Part shown: positions 49,836 to 59,394 of the stretch, one piece after another
How positions within the stretch are numbered: the first letter of the stretch is position 1
How the letters are laid out: each line of letters starts with the position of its first letter
NCBI RefSeq assembly: GCF_000384215.1
Contig: NZ_KB913032.1
Coordinates: 9,137,605 to 9,201,604, forward strand
Direction: 5' to 3'
DNA: 64,000 nt
Source of the DNA: Amycolatopsis alba DSM 44262
Lineage (GTDB): Bacteria; Actinomycetota; Actinomycetes; Mycobacteriales; Pseudonocardiaceae
Notes under the pieces: model-generated
What the model was told of the DNA's origin: nothing
Database searches by the model: none
Seen by the model: the letters and a program-made list of their open reading frames with translations, nothing else
Program-made: the position numbers and the translations under genes

Positions 49836-51287
49836 GTGGCCGGTGATTACGCGGTGATCGCGCTCTACATAGCGGGCATGCTCGGGGTCGGCTGGTTCGG
49901 TCTGCGGCTCGCCAAGACCAAATCCGACTACCTGGTCGCGGGCCGTCGCCTCGGCTGGTTCATGTACTCGGGCACGATGTCCGCGGTCGTCCTCGGCGGC
50001 GCTTCGACGGTCGGCGGGGTGAAGCTCGGCTACACCTACGGCATCTCCGGCGCCTGGCTCGTGATCGCGATCGGCGTCGGCATCCTGGTCCTGCACACGC
50101 TGTTCGCGCGGCGGCTGGTGAAACTGCGCGTCTACACCGTCGGCGAGATGCTCGACCTGCGCTACGGCGGCTCCACCAGCGCCATCTCCGGCGTCGTCAT
50201 GTGGGGCTACACGCTGATGCTGACCGTCACCTCGACGCTGGCGTTCGCCACCATCTTCAAGGTCCTCTTCAACGTCCCGAGCTGGGCGGGTATCGCCATC
50301 GGCGGGTCGATCGTGGTGCTCTACTCGGTGCTCGGCGGCATGTGGTCGATCACGCTGACCGACATCGTCCAGTTCGTCATCAAGACCATCGGCATCCTGC
50401 TGATCCTGCTGCCGGTCTCGATCGTGTCGGCCGGTGGTTTCGACGGGATGGCCGCGCGGCTCGACGAGAGCTACTTCGAGCTGACCGCCATCGGCGGCGA
50501 CACGATCTTCACCTACTTCCTCATCTACAGCTTCGGGCTGCTGATCGGCCAGGACATCTGGCAGCGCGTGTTCACCGCGCGCACGCCGGGCATCGCGACC
50601 GGCGGCGGCGTGATCTCCGGCGTCTACTGCCTGGTCTACGGCCTCGCCGGCGCGCTGATCGGCACCGCGGCCAAGGCGCTGTACCCGAATCTCGCCAGCG
50701 CGCAGGACGCGTTCGCGACCATCGTCGAGGAGCAGCTGCCCGCCGGGATCCGCGGCCTGGTGCTCGCGGCGGCGCTGTCGGCGATGATGTCGACCGCGAG
50801 CGGTGCGCTCATCGCCTGCTCCACGGTCAGCACCTCGGACCTGCTTTCCAAGCTGGGCCTCAAGAAGGCCGTCAACGAGGTCGCGAGGAACCGCGTCACC
50901 ACCCTGATCCTCGGCCTGGTCGCGATCGGCATCGCCATGGTCGTGGACGACGTCGTCAACGCGCTGACCATCGCCTACGACATCCTCGTCGGCGGCCTGC
51001 TGGTCGCGATCATCGGCGGGCTGGCCTGGAAGCGCGGCACCCGTCAGGGCGCGCTCGCGTCGATGGTCGTCGGTACCGTCGTGGTCATCACGTTCATGTT
51101 CGTCGACGGCGTCGAGGCCAACAGCCCGATCTACTGGGGCCTCGGCTCGAGCCTGGCGGTGTACCTGGTGGTCAGCTTCCTCACCCCGCGCACCTCGGAC
51201 GAAATCCTCACCGTGTGGACCCGCCGCCTGAACGGCAGCGCGGCCGCCGAAGAAGAAGAGGCGAAACTCGCTTCTTCGCAGTCCTGA
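49836..51287 (+). CDS. Sodium:solute symporter (SSS family)
   Basis: 483 aa, about 13 membrane segments. SSS marks: [60 protein letters not shown], and the family signature around [20 protein letters not shown]. It imports its substrate with sodium, probably an amine, guanidino acid or related compound given the operon. AAGGAGG lies 7 bases before the GTG start. First gene of the operon, 25 bases before the ureohydrolase. Confidence 0.9.
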   Translation: MAGDYAVIALYIAGMLGVGWFGLRLAKTKSDYLVAGRRLGWFMYSGTMSAVVLGGASTVGGVKLGYTYGISGAWLVIAIGVGILVLHTLFARRLVKLRVYTVGEMLDLRYGGSTSAISGVVMWGYTLMLTVTSTLAFATIFKVLFNVPSWAGIAIGGSIVVLYSVLGGMWSITLTDIVQFVIKTIGILLILLPVSIVSAGGFDGMAARLDESYFELTAIGGDTIFTYFLIYSFGLLIGQDIWQRVFTARTPGIATGGGVISGVYCLVYGLAGALIGTAAKALYPNLASAQDAFATIVEEQLPAGIRGLVLAAALSAMMSTASGALIACSTVSTSDLLSKLGLKKAVNEVARNRVTTLILGLVAIGIAMVVDDVVNALTIAYDILVGGLLVAIIGGLAWKRGTRQGALASMVVGTVVVITFMFVDGVEANSPIYWGLGSSLAVYLVVSFLTPRTSDEILTVWTRRLNGSAAAEEEEAKLASSQS

Positions 51288-51312
51288 AACCCCTTCACAC
51301 CAAGGAGATACC

Positions 51313-52266
51313 GTGGCTGAGCAAAGCCCGATCGGACCCGTCGACTCTTCGAGGGTGCCCCGGTTCGCCGGTTTCGCGACCTTCGCGAGGCTGCCGCGGC
51401 TCGATCAGGTCGAGCGCGCCGACGTCGCCGTCGTCGGGGTGCCGTTCGACGCCGGGGTGTCCTACCGCCCCGGCGCGCGGTTCGGCCCCGCCGCGCTCCG
51501 TGAGGCCAGCCGTCTCCTTCGCCCGTATCACCCGGAACTCGACGTTTCGCCGTTCGCCGAAACGCAGGTGGTCGACGCCGGCGACATCGCGCTCAACCCG
51601 TTCAACATCGGCGAGGCGATCGAGACCCTGCAGGACGAGGCCGAGGCGCTGACCGCGGGCGGGACGCGGCTGGTGACCGTCGGCGGCGACCACACGATCG
51701 CGCTGCCGCTGCTGCGGGCGGCGGCGAAGAAGCACGGACCGGTGGCACTGCTGCATTTCGACGCGCACCTCGACACCTGGGACACCTACTTCGGCGAGCC
51801 GTACACGCACGGCACCCCGTTCCGGCGGGCGTCCGAGGAAGGCCTCCTCGACACCGAAGCGCTGTCCCACGTCGGCACGCGCGGCCCGCTGTACGGCAAG
51901 CGGGATCTGGAAGAGGACCGCCGCCTCGGATTCGGCATCGTCACCTCCGGCGACGTCATGCGCCGCGGGGTCGCCGAGACCGTCGACGCGCTGCGCCAGC
52001 GCATCGGCGGCCGCCCGCTCTACATCTCGGTCGACATCGACGTGCTCGACCCGGCCCACGCGCCGGGCACCGGCACCCCCGAAGCGGGCGGGATGACCAG
52101 CCGCGAACTGCTGGAGATCCTGCGTGGGCTGCGCGACTGCAACCTCATCGGAGCGGATGTCGTCGAACTGGCCCCGGCTTACGATCATGCCGAGATCACC
52201 GCCATCGCGGCTTCCCACGTCGCCTACGACCTGGTGAGCCTGCTCAGTTTGGGGAAGGGCGCATGA
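51313..52266 (+). CDS. speB: Agmatinase/guanidinobutyrase-family ureohydrolase
   Basis: 317 aa. Hydrolyses a guanidino group to urea and an amine. The two-manganese site is complete: [14 protein letters not shown] (His), [12 protein letters not shown] (Asp-His-Asp), and [20 protein letters not shown] (Asp pair with Glu). The N-terminus [20 protein letters not shown] is the substrate loop region. Family members include agmatinase, guanidinobutyrase and guanidinopropionase; the neighbouring decarboxylase and aldehyde dehydrogenase point to 4-guanidinobutyrate. Overlaps the next gene by ATGA. Confidence 0.93.
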   Translation: MAEQSPIGPVDSSRVPRFAGFATFARLPRLDQVERADVAVVGVPFDAGVSYRPGARFGPAALREASRLLRPYHPELDVSPFAETQVVDAGDIALNPFNIGEAIETLQDEAEALTAGGTRLVTVGGDHTIALPLLRAAAKKHGPVALLHFDAHLDTWDTYFGEPYTHGTPFRRASEEGLLDTEALSHVGTRGPLYGKRDLEEDRRLGFGIVTSGDVMRRGVAETVDALRQRIGGRPLYISVDIDVLDPAHAPGTGTPEAGGMTSRELLEILRGLRDCNLIGADVVELAPAYDHAEITAIAASHVAYDLVSLLSLGKGA

Positions 52267-53918
52267 CCAGCACTGAACGGATAGGCGGCGACGTAGTCGT
52301 CGAAACCCTCCACGCGCTCGGCGCGGACACCGTGTTCGGCCTGCCGGGCCAGCACGCGCTCGGCCTGTTCGAAGCGCTGCGGCGCACGGACGACCTGCGC
52401 GTCATCAGCTCGCGGGTGGAGAACAACCTGGCGTTCGCGGCCGACGGGCACGCCCGTGCCCGGCTCGCGGCGGACCCCGAGGGCCCGGTCCCGGTGACAC
52501 CGATGATCGTGTCGACCGGTCCCGGCGCGCTGCTGACTTTGGCTTCGTTGCAGGAATCCCGTGCGGCGTCGGTCCCGGTGCTCGGGATCTCCAGCCAGAT
52601 CCCGGTCGCCGGGCTCGGCGGCGGACGGCACGGGTACCTGCACGAACTGCCCGATCAGCAGGCCAGTTTCCGCGATGTGGTGAAGTCGGTGCACGTGGTG
52701 CGCACCGTCAGCCAGATCCCGACGGCGCTGCGCGAGGCGTGGGAATCGGCGGCGACAGCGCCGTACGGCCCGGTCTGGGTCGAGATCCCGCAGGACATCC
52801 TGCTGGCGCGGACCGAGCTGCCGCGAATCACCTCGGTTACGGCGCAGCCCGCGCCGCTCGCGCCGTTGCCGGAACTCGTCACCGAAGCCGCGAATCTCCT
52901 TGGCGCGGCGAAGAAGCCGGTGATCCTCGCCGGTGGCGGCGCCCTGCGCTCGGGCGCGCGGGCCGAGCTGAAGGCGCTCGCGGAGGCCTTGCGCGCGCCG
53001 GTGCTGTCGACGTTCGGCGGCAAGGGCGTCTTCGGCTGGGACCACGAACTGTCCGGGCAGTCCTGGCTCGAAGACTGGCACAGCACCGAGTTCCTGTCGG
53101 ACGCGGATGTGCTGCTGGTGCTGGGTTCCGGGCTCGGCGAGCTGTCCAGCAACTACCGCGAATTCGCCCCGCGCGGCAGGCTGATCCAGGTCGAGGCCGA
53201 TCTCGGGAAGCTGGAGTCGAACTACCCGGCGCTGGGCATCCACGCCGACGTCCGGCTCGCCCTGCAGGCGCTTCTGGAGCAGGTGCCGTTCCGCCAGGCC
53301 GACGGCGTGGCCGAAGCAGCCGTGGCGGATCTGCTGGCCAAGGTGCGCGAACGCCTTGACAGCCAGCCCCTCGAAGTCGAGCGCAAGCTCATCGACGACA
53401 TCCGCGCGGCGGTGCCCGAAGGCACACAGACGTTCTGGGACATGACGATCGCGGCCTACTGGGCCTGGTCGGCGTGGAACCCCGATGGCGCGCCGATCCA
53501 CACCGCGCAGGGCGCGGGCGGGCTCGGCTACGGCCTGCCCGGCGCGCTCGGCGGCGCCGCGGCGACCGGCGGCCCGACGCTCGCGGTGTCCGGCGACGGC
53601 GGCGCGATGTACGGCGTCGCGGAACTGGCCACGGCGGTCCAGCACGGGCTGGACGTCACGTGGCTCGTGATCGACGACGGCGGTTACGGCATCCTGCGCG
53701 AGTACCTGACCGGCGCCTTCGGCCAGTCCACCGCCACCGAGCTCGCACGGCCCGATTTCGCCGCGCTGGCCAAGTCTTTCGGCGTCAGTGCCACCGTGTC
53801 CTCTTTGGACACCGTCGGGAAGGACCTGGCCGACGCGCTGGGCACGCCCGGCCCGTCGGTGGTCGTCCTTCCTGCTCTGCTCAAGATGTTCGAGCCGACC
53901 CACCTGGAGAAGAAATGA
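52263..53918 (+). CDS. ThDP-dependent decarboxylase, possibly 2-ketoarginine decarboxylase (AruI-like)
   Basis: 551 aa acetolactate-synthase-fold enzyme. Catalytic Glu E53 ([19 protein letters not shown]), [15 protein letters not shown] at the start, and the ThDP/Mg motif [18 protein letters not shown] to IDDGGYGIL. Size matches AruI of Pseudomonas (about 559 aa), which turns 2-ketoarginine into 4-guanidinobutyraldehyde. The coupled ureohydrolase and aldehyde dehydrogenase would take that product onward to GABA. This assignment rests on context; a general acetolactate-synthase-like decarboxylase remains possible. ATG overlaps both neighbours by 4 bases. Confidence 0.8.
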   Translation: MTSTERIGGDVVVETLHALGADTVFGLPGQHALGLFEALRRTDDLRVISSRVENNLAFAADGHARARLAADPEGPVPVTPMIVSTGPGALLTLASLQESRAASVPVLGISSQIPVAGLGGGRHGYLHELPDQQASFRDVVKSVHVVRTVSQIPTALREAWESAATAPYGPVWVEIPQDILLARTELPRITSVTAQPAPLAPLPELVTEAANLLGAAKKPVILAGGGALRSGARAELKALAEALRAPVLSTFGGKGVFGWDHELSGQSWLEDWHSTEFLSDADVLLVLGSGLGELSSNYREFAPRGRLIQVEADLGKLESNYPALGIHADVRLALQALLEQVPFRQADGVAEAAVADLLAKVRERLDSQPLEVERKLIDDIRAAVPEGTQTFWDMTIAAYWAWSAWNPDGAPIHTAQGAGGLGYGLPGALGGAAATGGPTLAVSGDGGAMYGVAELATAVQHGLDVTWLVIDDGGYGILREYLTGAFGQSTATELARPDFAALAKSFGVSATVSSLDTVGKDLADALGTPGPSVVVLPALLKMFEPTHLEKK

Positions 53919-55321
53919 CTCAGGTCCTGAATTTCGTCGACGGCGCCGAGGTTTCGGCGGCGGGCTCGGGAACCCTCGATCTGGTGGATCCCGCCACCGG
54001 CGAGGTCTTCGGCACCAGCGTGCTGTCCGAGCAGTCCGATGTGGACGCCGCACTGGAGGCCGCCGAACGCGCGTTCAAGGTATGGCGCAAGAGCACTCCG
54101 GCCCAGCGTCAGCTCGCGCTGCTGAAGATCGCCGACGCCGTGGAGGCGCGCGCGGACGAGTTCGCCGAAGCCGAAATCCGCGAGACCGGCAAGATCCGGG
54201 CCGTCGTGCTGGAGGAGGAGATCCCGGAGTGTGTCAGCGCGCTGCGGTTCTTCGCGGGCGCGGCGCGGCAGCTCGAAGGCACCGCGTCCGGCGAGTACCT
54301 GGAGGGACACACGTCGGCGATCCGCCGTGAACCGGTCGGCGTCTGCGCGCAGATCGCGCCGTGGAACTACCCGCTGATGATGGGGGTCTGGAAGATCGCC
54401 CCGGCGCTGGCGGCGGGCAACACCGTCGTGCTGAAGCCCGCGGAGACCACGCCGTCGACGGCCATCCTGCTGGCGAAGGTCGCGGCGGAATTCCTGCCGC
54501 AGGGCGCTTTCAACGTGCTGTGCGGCGACCGCGACACCGGCCGCGCGCTGGTGAAACACCCGATCACCGAACTGGTGTCGATCACCGGGTCGACCCGCGC
54601 CGGCATCGACGTCGCCACCGTCGCGGCGGCCGACCTCAAGCGCACGCATCTGGAGCTCGGCGGGAACGCGCCACTGCTGGTGTTCGGCGACGTGAACCTC
54701 GCCGAGGCGGCCGAGGGCATCGTCGGCGCGGCGTTCTACAACGCCGGGCAGGACTGCACCGCGGGCAGCCGGGTGCTGGTGGACGCGGCGATCCACGACG
54801 AGTTCGTCACGGAGCTGACCAAGGCCGCCGCCGCGCAGAAGCCCGGCGCGGACTTCGGCCCGCTCAACAGCGAGGCACAGTTCGGCCGGGTCCGCGGGCT
54901 CGTCGAACGGCTGCCGTCGCACGCCCGCGTGGAGACCGGCGGCACCCCCGCCGGCGACCGCGGGTTCTTCTTCTCCCCCACCGTCATCTCGGGCCTGAAG
55001 CAGGACGACGAGATCGTGCAGGAGGAGGTCTTCGGCCCGGTCGTCACCGTCCAGTCCTTTGTGGACGAGGACGAGGCGGTGCGCCTGGCCAACGGCGTCC
55101 CGTACGGGCTGGCGTCGTCGATCTGGACCCACGACCTGTCACGCGCGACCCGCGTTTCGGGCGAACTCGACTTCGGCTGCGTCTGGGTCAACACCCACGG
55201 GCCGCTGGTCTCGGAAATGCCCCATGGCGGCTTCGGGCACTCGGGCCACGGGAAGGACCTCTCGTCCTACTCCTTCGCCGAGTACACCCGCGTCAAGCAC
55301 GTCATGACCCGCTTCGCCTGA
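53915..55321 (+). CDS. Aldehyde dehydrogenase (aminobutyraldehyde/guanidinobutyraldehyde type)
   Basis: 468 aa NAD-dependent ALDH. Catalytic Cys in YNAGQDCTAGSRVLV, Glu in THLELGGNAPLLVF, cofactor Lys in VVLKPAETTPSTAILL, and EEVFGPVVTVQSF. Resembles gamma-aminobutyraldehyde dehydrogenase (PatD/Prr). In this operon it would oxidise 4-guanidinobutyraldehyde made by the preceding decarboxylase to 4-guanidinobutyrate for the ureohydrolase. Starts in the ATGA overlap with the decarboxylase. Confidence 0.9.
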   Translation: MTQVLNFVDGAEVSAAGSGTLDLVDPATGEVFGTSVLSEQSDVDAALEAAERAFKVWRKSTPAQRQLALLKIADAVEARADEFAEAEIRETGKIRAVVLEEEIPECVSALRFFAGAARQLEGTASGEYLEGHTSAIRREPVGVCAQIAPWNYPLMMGVWKIAPALAAGNTVVLKPAETTPSTAILLAKVAAEFLPQGAFNVLCGDRDTGRALVKHPITELVSITGSTRAGIDVATVAAADLKRTHLELGGNAPLLVFGDVNLAEAAEGIVGAAFYNAGQDCTAGSRVLVDAAIHDEFVTELTKAAAAQKPGADFGPLNSEAQFGRVRGLVERLPSHARVETGGTPAGDRGFFFSPTVISGLKQDDEIVQEEVFGPVVTVQSFVDEDEAVRLANGVPYGLASSIWTHDLSRATRVSGELDFGCVWVNTHGPLVSEMPHGGFGHSGHGKDLSSYSFAEYTRVKHVMTRFA

Positions 55322-55342
55322 AGCTTTTAGCCGGAGGTCCCC

Positions 55343-56770
55343 ATGGGTGACAAGGTCACCGAAGTCGAGCAGCACGGCATCGCGCCGATCCCGCCCGAGG
55401 AACAGACTTCGCGTCCGCGCGACCTGTTCCGCATGGCGTTCGGCGGCGCGAACACCTTCGCCACCATCATCCTCGGGACCCTCCCGATCGCCTTCGGCCT
55501 GAGCTTCCGGGCGGCCGTGGCGGCGACGGTCGCGGGCGTGGTCGTCGGCGCGCTGGTGCTCTCGCCGATGTCGCTGTTCGGCCCGCTCACCCGGACCAAC
55601 AACGCGGTCTCCTCCGGCGCGCACTTCGGCGTCGTCGGCCGCTGTGTCGGCTCCTTCCTCTCCCTGCTGACGGCGATCACCTTCTTCGCCATCTCGGTCT
55701 GGGTGAGCGGCGACGCCGTCGCCGGTGCGGCACAACGGCTTTTCGGTTTCGACGGCGGCGAAGTGCTCCGCGGTGTCGCGTACGGCGTCATCGCGATCGC
55801 GACGCTGGTGGTGTGCATCTACGGCTACCGGTTCATGCTGCTGGTGAACCGGGTCGCCGTGGTGCTGGGCACGGCGATCATGCTGCTCGGGATCATCGCC
55901 TACGGCGGCACGTTCGACCCCGGTTTCGCCGGCACCGGCACCTACGCGCTCGGCGACTTCTGGCCGACCTGGATCCTCGCCGCGCTCACCACGATGGCGA
56001 ACCCGATCTCGTTCGGCGCCTTCCTCGGCGACTGGACGCGCTACATCCCCGCGCGCCACAGCCGCCGTTCCCTGCTGGCGGCGCCGTTCCTGGCGCAGGT
56101 GGCGACGTTGCTGCCGTTCGGGTTCGGCATCGCCACCGCGACCCTGGTCGCGGATCCGGCCGACTACATCACCGGCCTGACCGCGATCTCCCCACTCTGG
56201 TACGCGATCCCGCTGATCGTGGTCGCGCTGATCGGCGGGCTGTCGACGGGCACGACGTCGCTCTACGGGACCGGGCTGGACTTCAGTTCGATCTTCGTGA
56301 AGCTGAGCCGGGTCCAGGCGACGCTGCTGATCGGCTCGCTCAGTGTGGTGTTCATCTTCGTCGGCAACTTCGTGCTGGACATGGTCTCCAGCATCAACGC
56401 CTTCGCCACGCTGATCGTGCTGTGCACTTCGCCGTGGATGGTGATCATGATGATCGGGTTCGTGCTGCGGCGCGGGTTCTACGACCCGGACGACCTCCAG
56501 GTGTTCAACCAGGGCCGCAAGGGCGGGCGCTACTGGTTCACCCGCGGCGTGAACTGGCGCGCGATGGCGGCGTGGATCCCGGCGACGACGCTGGGCCTGC
56601 TGACCGCCAACACCCCGATGATCGCTGGGCCGTTCAAGGACATCGCGGGCGGCGTCGACATCAGCATGGTGGTGACGCTGTGCACGGCGGCGATCGCGTA
56701 CCCGGTGCTGGTCAAGCTCTTCCCCGAGCCACAAGAGGTTTACGCGTACGCGGAACCCGTCGCGGTCTAG
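55343..56770 (+). CDS. NCS1-family permease (cytosine/purine type)
   Basis: 475 aa, about 12 membrane segments. NCS1 signatures: RPRDLFRMAFGGANTFATII, MSLFGPLTRTNNAVSSGAHF, NPISFGAFLGDWTRYIPARH, and the late SINAFATLIVLCTSPWMVIM. NCS1 members carry purines, cytosine, allantoin, hydantoins or thiamine precursors. Starts 21 bases after the ALDH stop. Last gene of the operon; its stop overlaps that of the convergent SDR gene in CTAG. A second transporter in the same unit suggests two related substrates. Confidence 0.9.
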   Translation: MGDKVTEVEQHGIAPIPPEEQTSRPRDLFRMAFGGANTFATIILGTLPIAFGLSFRAAVAATVAGVVVGALVLSPMSLFGPLTRTNNAVSSGAHFGVVGRCVGSFLSLLTAITFFAISVWVSGDAVAGAAQRLFGFDGGEVLRGVAYGVIAIATLVVCIYGYRFMLLVNRVAVVLGTAIMLLGIIAYGGTFDPGFAGTGTYALGDFWPTWILAALTTMANPISFGAFLGDWTRYIPARHSRRSLLAAPFLAQVATLLPFGFGIATATLVADPADYITGLTAISPLWYAIPLIVVALIGGLSTGTTSLYGTGLDFSSIFVKLSRVQATLLIGSLSVVFIFVGNFVLDMVSSINAFATLIVLCTSPWMVIMMIGFVLRRGFYDPDDLQVFNQGRKGGRYWFTRGVNWRAMAAWIPATTLGLLTANTPMIAGPFKDIAGGVDISMVVTLCTAAIAYPVLVKLFPEPQEVYAYAEPVAV

Positions 56771-57582
56771 GCGAAGCGGCGCAGCGCCCCGAGGAACAAC
56801 GCGTCGAAGGCGCGGTCCGGGAGCACCCGGCGCACGAACAGGATCGGCTTCGCCCCGAGACCCGCGGCGTAGCGGGTCTTCGGGCGCCGGGCCCGGACAG
56901 CCTTCAGGACGACGTCCGCGATCACCTTCGGATGGGAGCCGCGCGCGGCCTGCCCGAAGAGCTTCGCCAGCGCCTTCGCCTGCGACGCGTAAGCAGTGTC
57001 GCCCGAGGTCTTGAGCAGGTTCTCGACGGCAATGCCGCCCCACTCGGTCTTGATGGCGCCGGGCTCGATCACCACGACGTCGATGCCGAACGGCTTGAGT
57101 TCCAGCCGCAGTGAGTCGCTCAGGCCCTCGACCGCGAACTTGGTCGAGTGGTACCAGCCGCCGAGCGGTTCGTAGATCTTGCCGCCGATCGACGAGACGT
57201 TCACGATCTTGCCGGAGCCCTGGGCTCGCATGTGCGGCGTGGTCAGCTGGACGAGCCGCGCGAGACCGAACAGGTTGACCTCGAACTGGTACTTCCCCTC
57301 CGAGAGCGGCACGTCCTCGAAGGCGCCATACGAGCCATAACCCGCATTGTTGACCAGGACGTCGATGCGGCCGGACTCCTCGATGATCCGCTCGATGCCC
57401 GCGACCATCGACGCGTCGTCGGTGACGTCCATCTCGAGGACTTTGACCCCGCGTTCGGCGAGCCCCGCCATCCGCTCGACGCGCCTCGCGGCGCCGTAGA
57501 CCGTGTAGCCCGCGTCCCGCAGCGCGAGGGCCGTGGCTTCGCCGATTCCCGCGGAAGCGCCCGTGACCAGTGCGACCTTCAT
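56767..57582 (-). CDS. Short-chain dehydrogenase/reductase
   Basis: 271 aa classical SDR. NAD(P) motif VALVTGASAGIGEATALAL, NNAG in VLVNNAGYGSYGAFED, catalytic Ser in IVNVSSIGG and the YxxxK motif WYHSTKFAVEGLSDSL. RRVERM after the second strand suggests NADP preference. Substrate unknown. Divergent TetR gene and a strong shared operator lie 10-80 bases upstream, so it is probably repressed by that TetR. Confidence 0.94.
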   Translation of the reverse strand: MKVALVTGASAGIGEATALALRDAGYTVYGAARRVERMAGLAERGVKVLEMDVTDDASMVAGIERIIEESGRIDVLVNNAGYGSYGAFEDVPLSEGKYQFEVNLFGLARLVQLTTPHMRAQGSGKIVNVSSIGGKIYEPLGGWYHSTKFAVEGLSDSLRLELKPFGIDVVVIEPGAIKTEWGGIAVENLLKTSGDTAYASQAKALAKLFGQAARGSHPKVIADVVLKAVRARRPKTRYAAGLGAKPILFVRRVLPDRAFDALFLGALRRFA

Positions 57583-57592
57583 GTCCCGCTCC

Positions 57593-57662
57593 TAACTAAC
57601 TGGTTGGTTGCCAACTCAGCGTGCCACGCGCCCGGACTGGCTGTCAACCAACCAGTTAGTTA
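57593..57662. promoter_or_regulatory. Paired TetR operators between SDR and tetR
   Basis: An 18-base sequence TAACTAACTGGTTGGTTG (57593-57610) recurs as its exact complement at 57645-57662. Each half is itself a near-palindrome (AACTAAC / GGTTGGTT). They overlap the start regions of the two divergent genes, so one repressor could shut both promoters. Confidence 0.85.
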
Positions 57663-57673
57663 GACTGGGTCAC

Positions 57674-58201
57674 ATGGTCAGGGACAAGGAAGCGACCAAG
57701 CGGAAGCTGCTGAACGCGGCGACGACCGAGTTCGCGACGTACGGCATCGCGGGCGCGCGGGTGGACCGCATCGCGAAGAACGCCGGCGCCAACAAGGCGC
57801 TGATCTACGCCTATTTCTGCAGCAAGGAGTACCTATTCGAGACGGTCGTGCAGGAGCAGGTCGACGCGGCGATCAAGGCGGTCCCGATCACCCCCGACGA
57901 CCTGCCCGGCTACGCGGGGCGGCTGTTCGACCGGTACCTCGAACACCCCGAAGTCCTCCGCCTCATGGGCTGGCTGCGGCTGGAGAACGGCTTCGACGCC
58001 GCCCCGGAGGCCGAGGTGCGGGCGCACGCGGACAAGGTCGCCGCGATCCAGGCCGCGCAGCGTTCGGGTTCCGTGCCGGACCACTTCGACGCCGAGGAAC
58101 TGCTGAGCCTCGTCGTGCACCTGTCGATCCTGGGATTCTCCTCCCCCGCCGCGACCCGTGACCTCGTCGTCCGCTCGGTCGCCCGGCTCACGGGAACCTG
58201 A
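57674..58201 (+). CDS. TetR-family transcriptional regulator
   Basis: 175 aa. DNA-binding domain: ATKRKLLNAATTEFATYGIA, GARVDRIAKNAGANKALIYA, YFCSKEYLFETVV; then the helical ligand domain. The ATG at 57674 is chosen over an upstream in-frame start because the latter reads through the operator. Probably represses itself and the divergent SDR gene through the paired 18-base sites. The inducer is unknown. Confidence 0.92.
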   Translation: MVRDKEATKRKLLNAATTEFATYGIAGARVDRIAKNAGANKALIYAYFCSKEYLFETVVQEQVDAAIKAVPITPDDLPGYAGRLFDRYLEHPEVLRLMGWLRLENGFDAAPEAEVRAHADKVAAIQAAQRSGSVPDHFDAEELLSLVVHLSILGFSSPAATRDLVVRSVARLTGT

Positions 58202-58246
58202 GGGCCTTTTCGCGCGACCACTGGGTACATCACCTGGGAGGTCGTC

Positions 58247-58918
58247 TTGCAGCGTCGAACTTTTCTGCGTGCTTCAGCCTTGTCCGCCGGTCTGGCGGGC
58301 GTCACCGCGCCCGCCGCGTCCGCCGCCACCCCGTTGCGGGTGCAGATCCTGATGTACGACGGCGTGGAAGAACAGGACTTCGTCGCGCCCGTCGAAGTAC
58401 TCGGGCTGGCCGGGAAACTCACCGGCGGCGCCGTGGTCTCTTCGCTCGTGGCCGTACGGCCGGGTCCGGTGCGCTGCACCTACGGCACGACCGTCGAAGT
58501 CCCGCGAGCCTGGTCGCCCTGCGACGTCCTGGTGGTGCCGGGCGGCGGCTACACCGATCGGAACGGCCCCGGTGTGCACCGGCTCAACGCGGACAAGGGT
58601 TTCCTGCGCCGTCTCGCCGCGTCGCGGGCGCTGCCGGTCGGGATCTGCACCGGGACGATGGTGCTGTCCGCGGCGGGCCTCACGAAGGGCCGCAACGCGA
58701 CGACGCACAACGGCGCGAAGGCGGATCTGGCCGCGCAGGGCGCGAAGGTGATCGACGCGCGTGTCGTCGACGACGGCGACCTGATCACCGGCGGCGGGAT
58801 CACCGCGGGGCTGGAGGTTTCGCTCTGGCTCGTGGAGCGCTTCCTGGGCGCGAAGGCGGCTCAGCGGGCCGAAGTCGTGCTGGAGTACGAGCGGCGCGGC
58901 ACCGTCTGGCGCGCCTAG
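58247..58918 (+). CDS. Exported DJ-1/PfpI (glutamine-amidotransferase-like) protein
   Basis: 223 aa with an N-terminal signal MQRRTFLRASALSAGLAGVT that has a twin-Arg, ending near ASAA. The DJ-1 fold has VQILMYDGVEEQDFVAPVEV, DVLVVPGGGYTDRNG and the nucleophile elbow PVGICTGTMVLSAAGL (Cys), then TTHNGAKADL with the possible His. ISAtr/ThiJ-type proteins include isonitrile hydratases and chaperone-like hydrolases; function here is unclear. The TTG at 58247 is the start, with GGGAGGT 5 bases upstream. Confidence 0.85.
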   Translation: MQRRTFLRASALSAGLAGVTAPAASAATPLRVQILMYDGVEEQDFVAPVEVLGLAGKLTGGAVVSSLVAVRPGPVRCTYGTTVEVPRAWSPCDVLVVPGGGYTDRNGPGVHRLNADKGFLRRLAASRALPVGICTGTMVLSAAGLTKGRNATTHNGAKADLAAQGAKVIDARVVDDGDLITGGGITAGLEVSLWLVERFLGAKAAQRAEVVLEYERRGTVWRA

Positions 58919-58952
58919 CGGGTGCTGAAGGACTTTTCATCGCACTTGTCAG

Positions 58953-59145
58953 CTAGCCGGGCTCGCCCGCCTGGGCTTGCCGAGCAAGAATTCGGCTCAC
59001 CGTAGCTTGGCTCATGCGGTTTGCCCGAGCGATCTGCCGCTGCGAAATCCCCATGGCGGCAGATTGCCGCCCTGATGGTCGCGTAAGCCGCGTGTCGCAT
59101 CGCCTCCGACAGGTCATCACGGTCTCGGGCAACGAAAGTGGTCCC
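58953..59145 (-). pseudogene. Decayed helix-turn-helix gene fragment
   Basis: The minus strand encodes AAMGISQRQIARANRMSQAT and VSRILARQAQAGEPG before a stop at 58953, a clear small HTH. The upstream coding part VARDRDDLSEAMRHAAYATI is in another frame, with the shift near 59056-59075. The 5' end stops at the hairpin that begins at 59146; no start codon or ribosome site is seen. It looks like a truncated, frameshifted remnant of a short DNA-binding protein gene. Confidence 0.6.
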
Positions 59146-59204
59146 GGTGTCTTGAAGGCCCCCTTGAGGACGCTCAACGTCTCAAAGGGGGCCTTCAAGA
59201 CACC
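59146..59204. repeat. Long hairpin (GTCTTGAAGGCCCCC)
   Basis: About 23-base arms (from 59146, and 59181-59204) with one bulged base; the centre GACGCTCAACGTCTC is shared with the hairpin at 8855. Abuts the HTH remnant. Confidence 0.75.
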
Positions 59205-59264
59205 GTGCACTCTGGTTCGCTCACAGCCCCACCCGGCTGACCCCTCGTGCTGAGTGAGGCTGGG

Positions 59265-59331
59265 CCGTGGTGTCGCGAAAGCCACTTTCGGGACACCAGG
59301 CGTCCCGAAAGTGGCTTTCGGGACACCACGG
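59265..59331. repeat. Palindrome (GAAAGCCACTTTC subfamily), 30-base arms
   Basis: Arms 59265-59294 and 59302-59331 pair with one mismatch around a 7-base loop. Core GCGAAAGCCACTTTC as at 47996. It lies 64 bases past the dxs stop on the minus-strand side. Confidence 0.82.
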
Positions 59332-59394
59332 CTGCGGACTCACGTGACGGCAGGGGACGACACGCGGCGGACGCGTGGCCAACCGCGACCAGAA

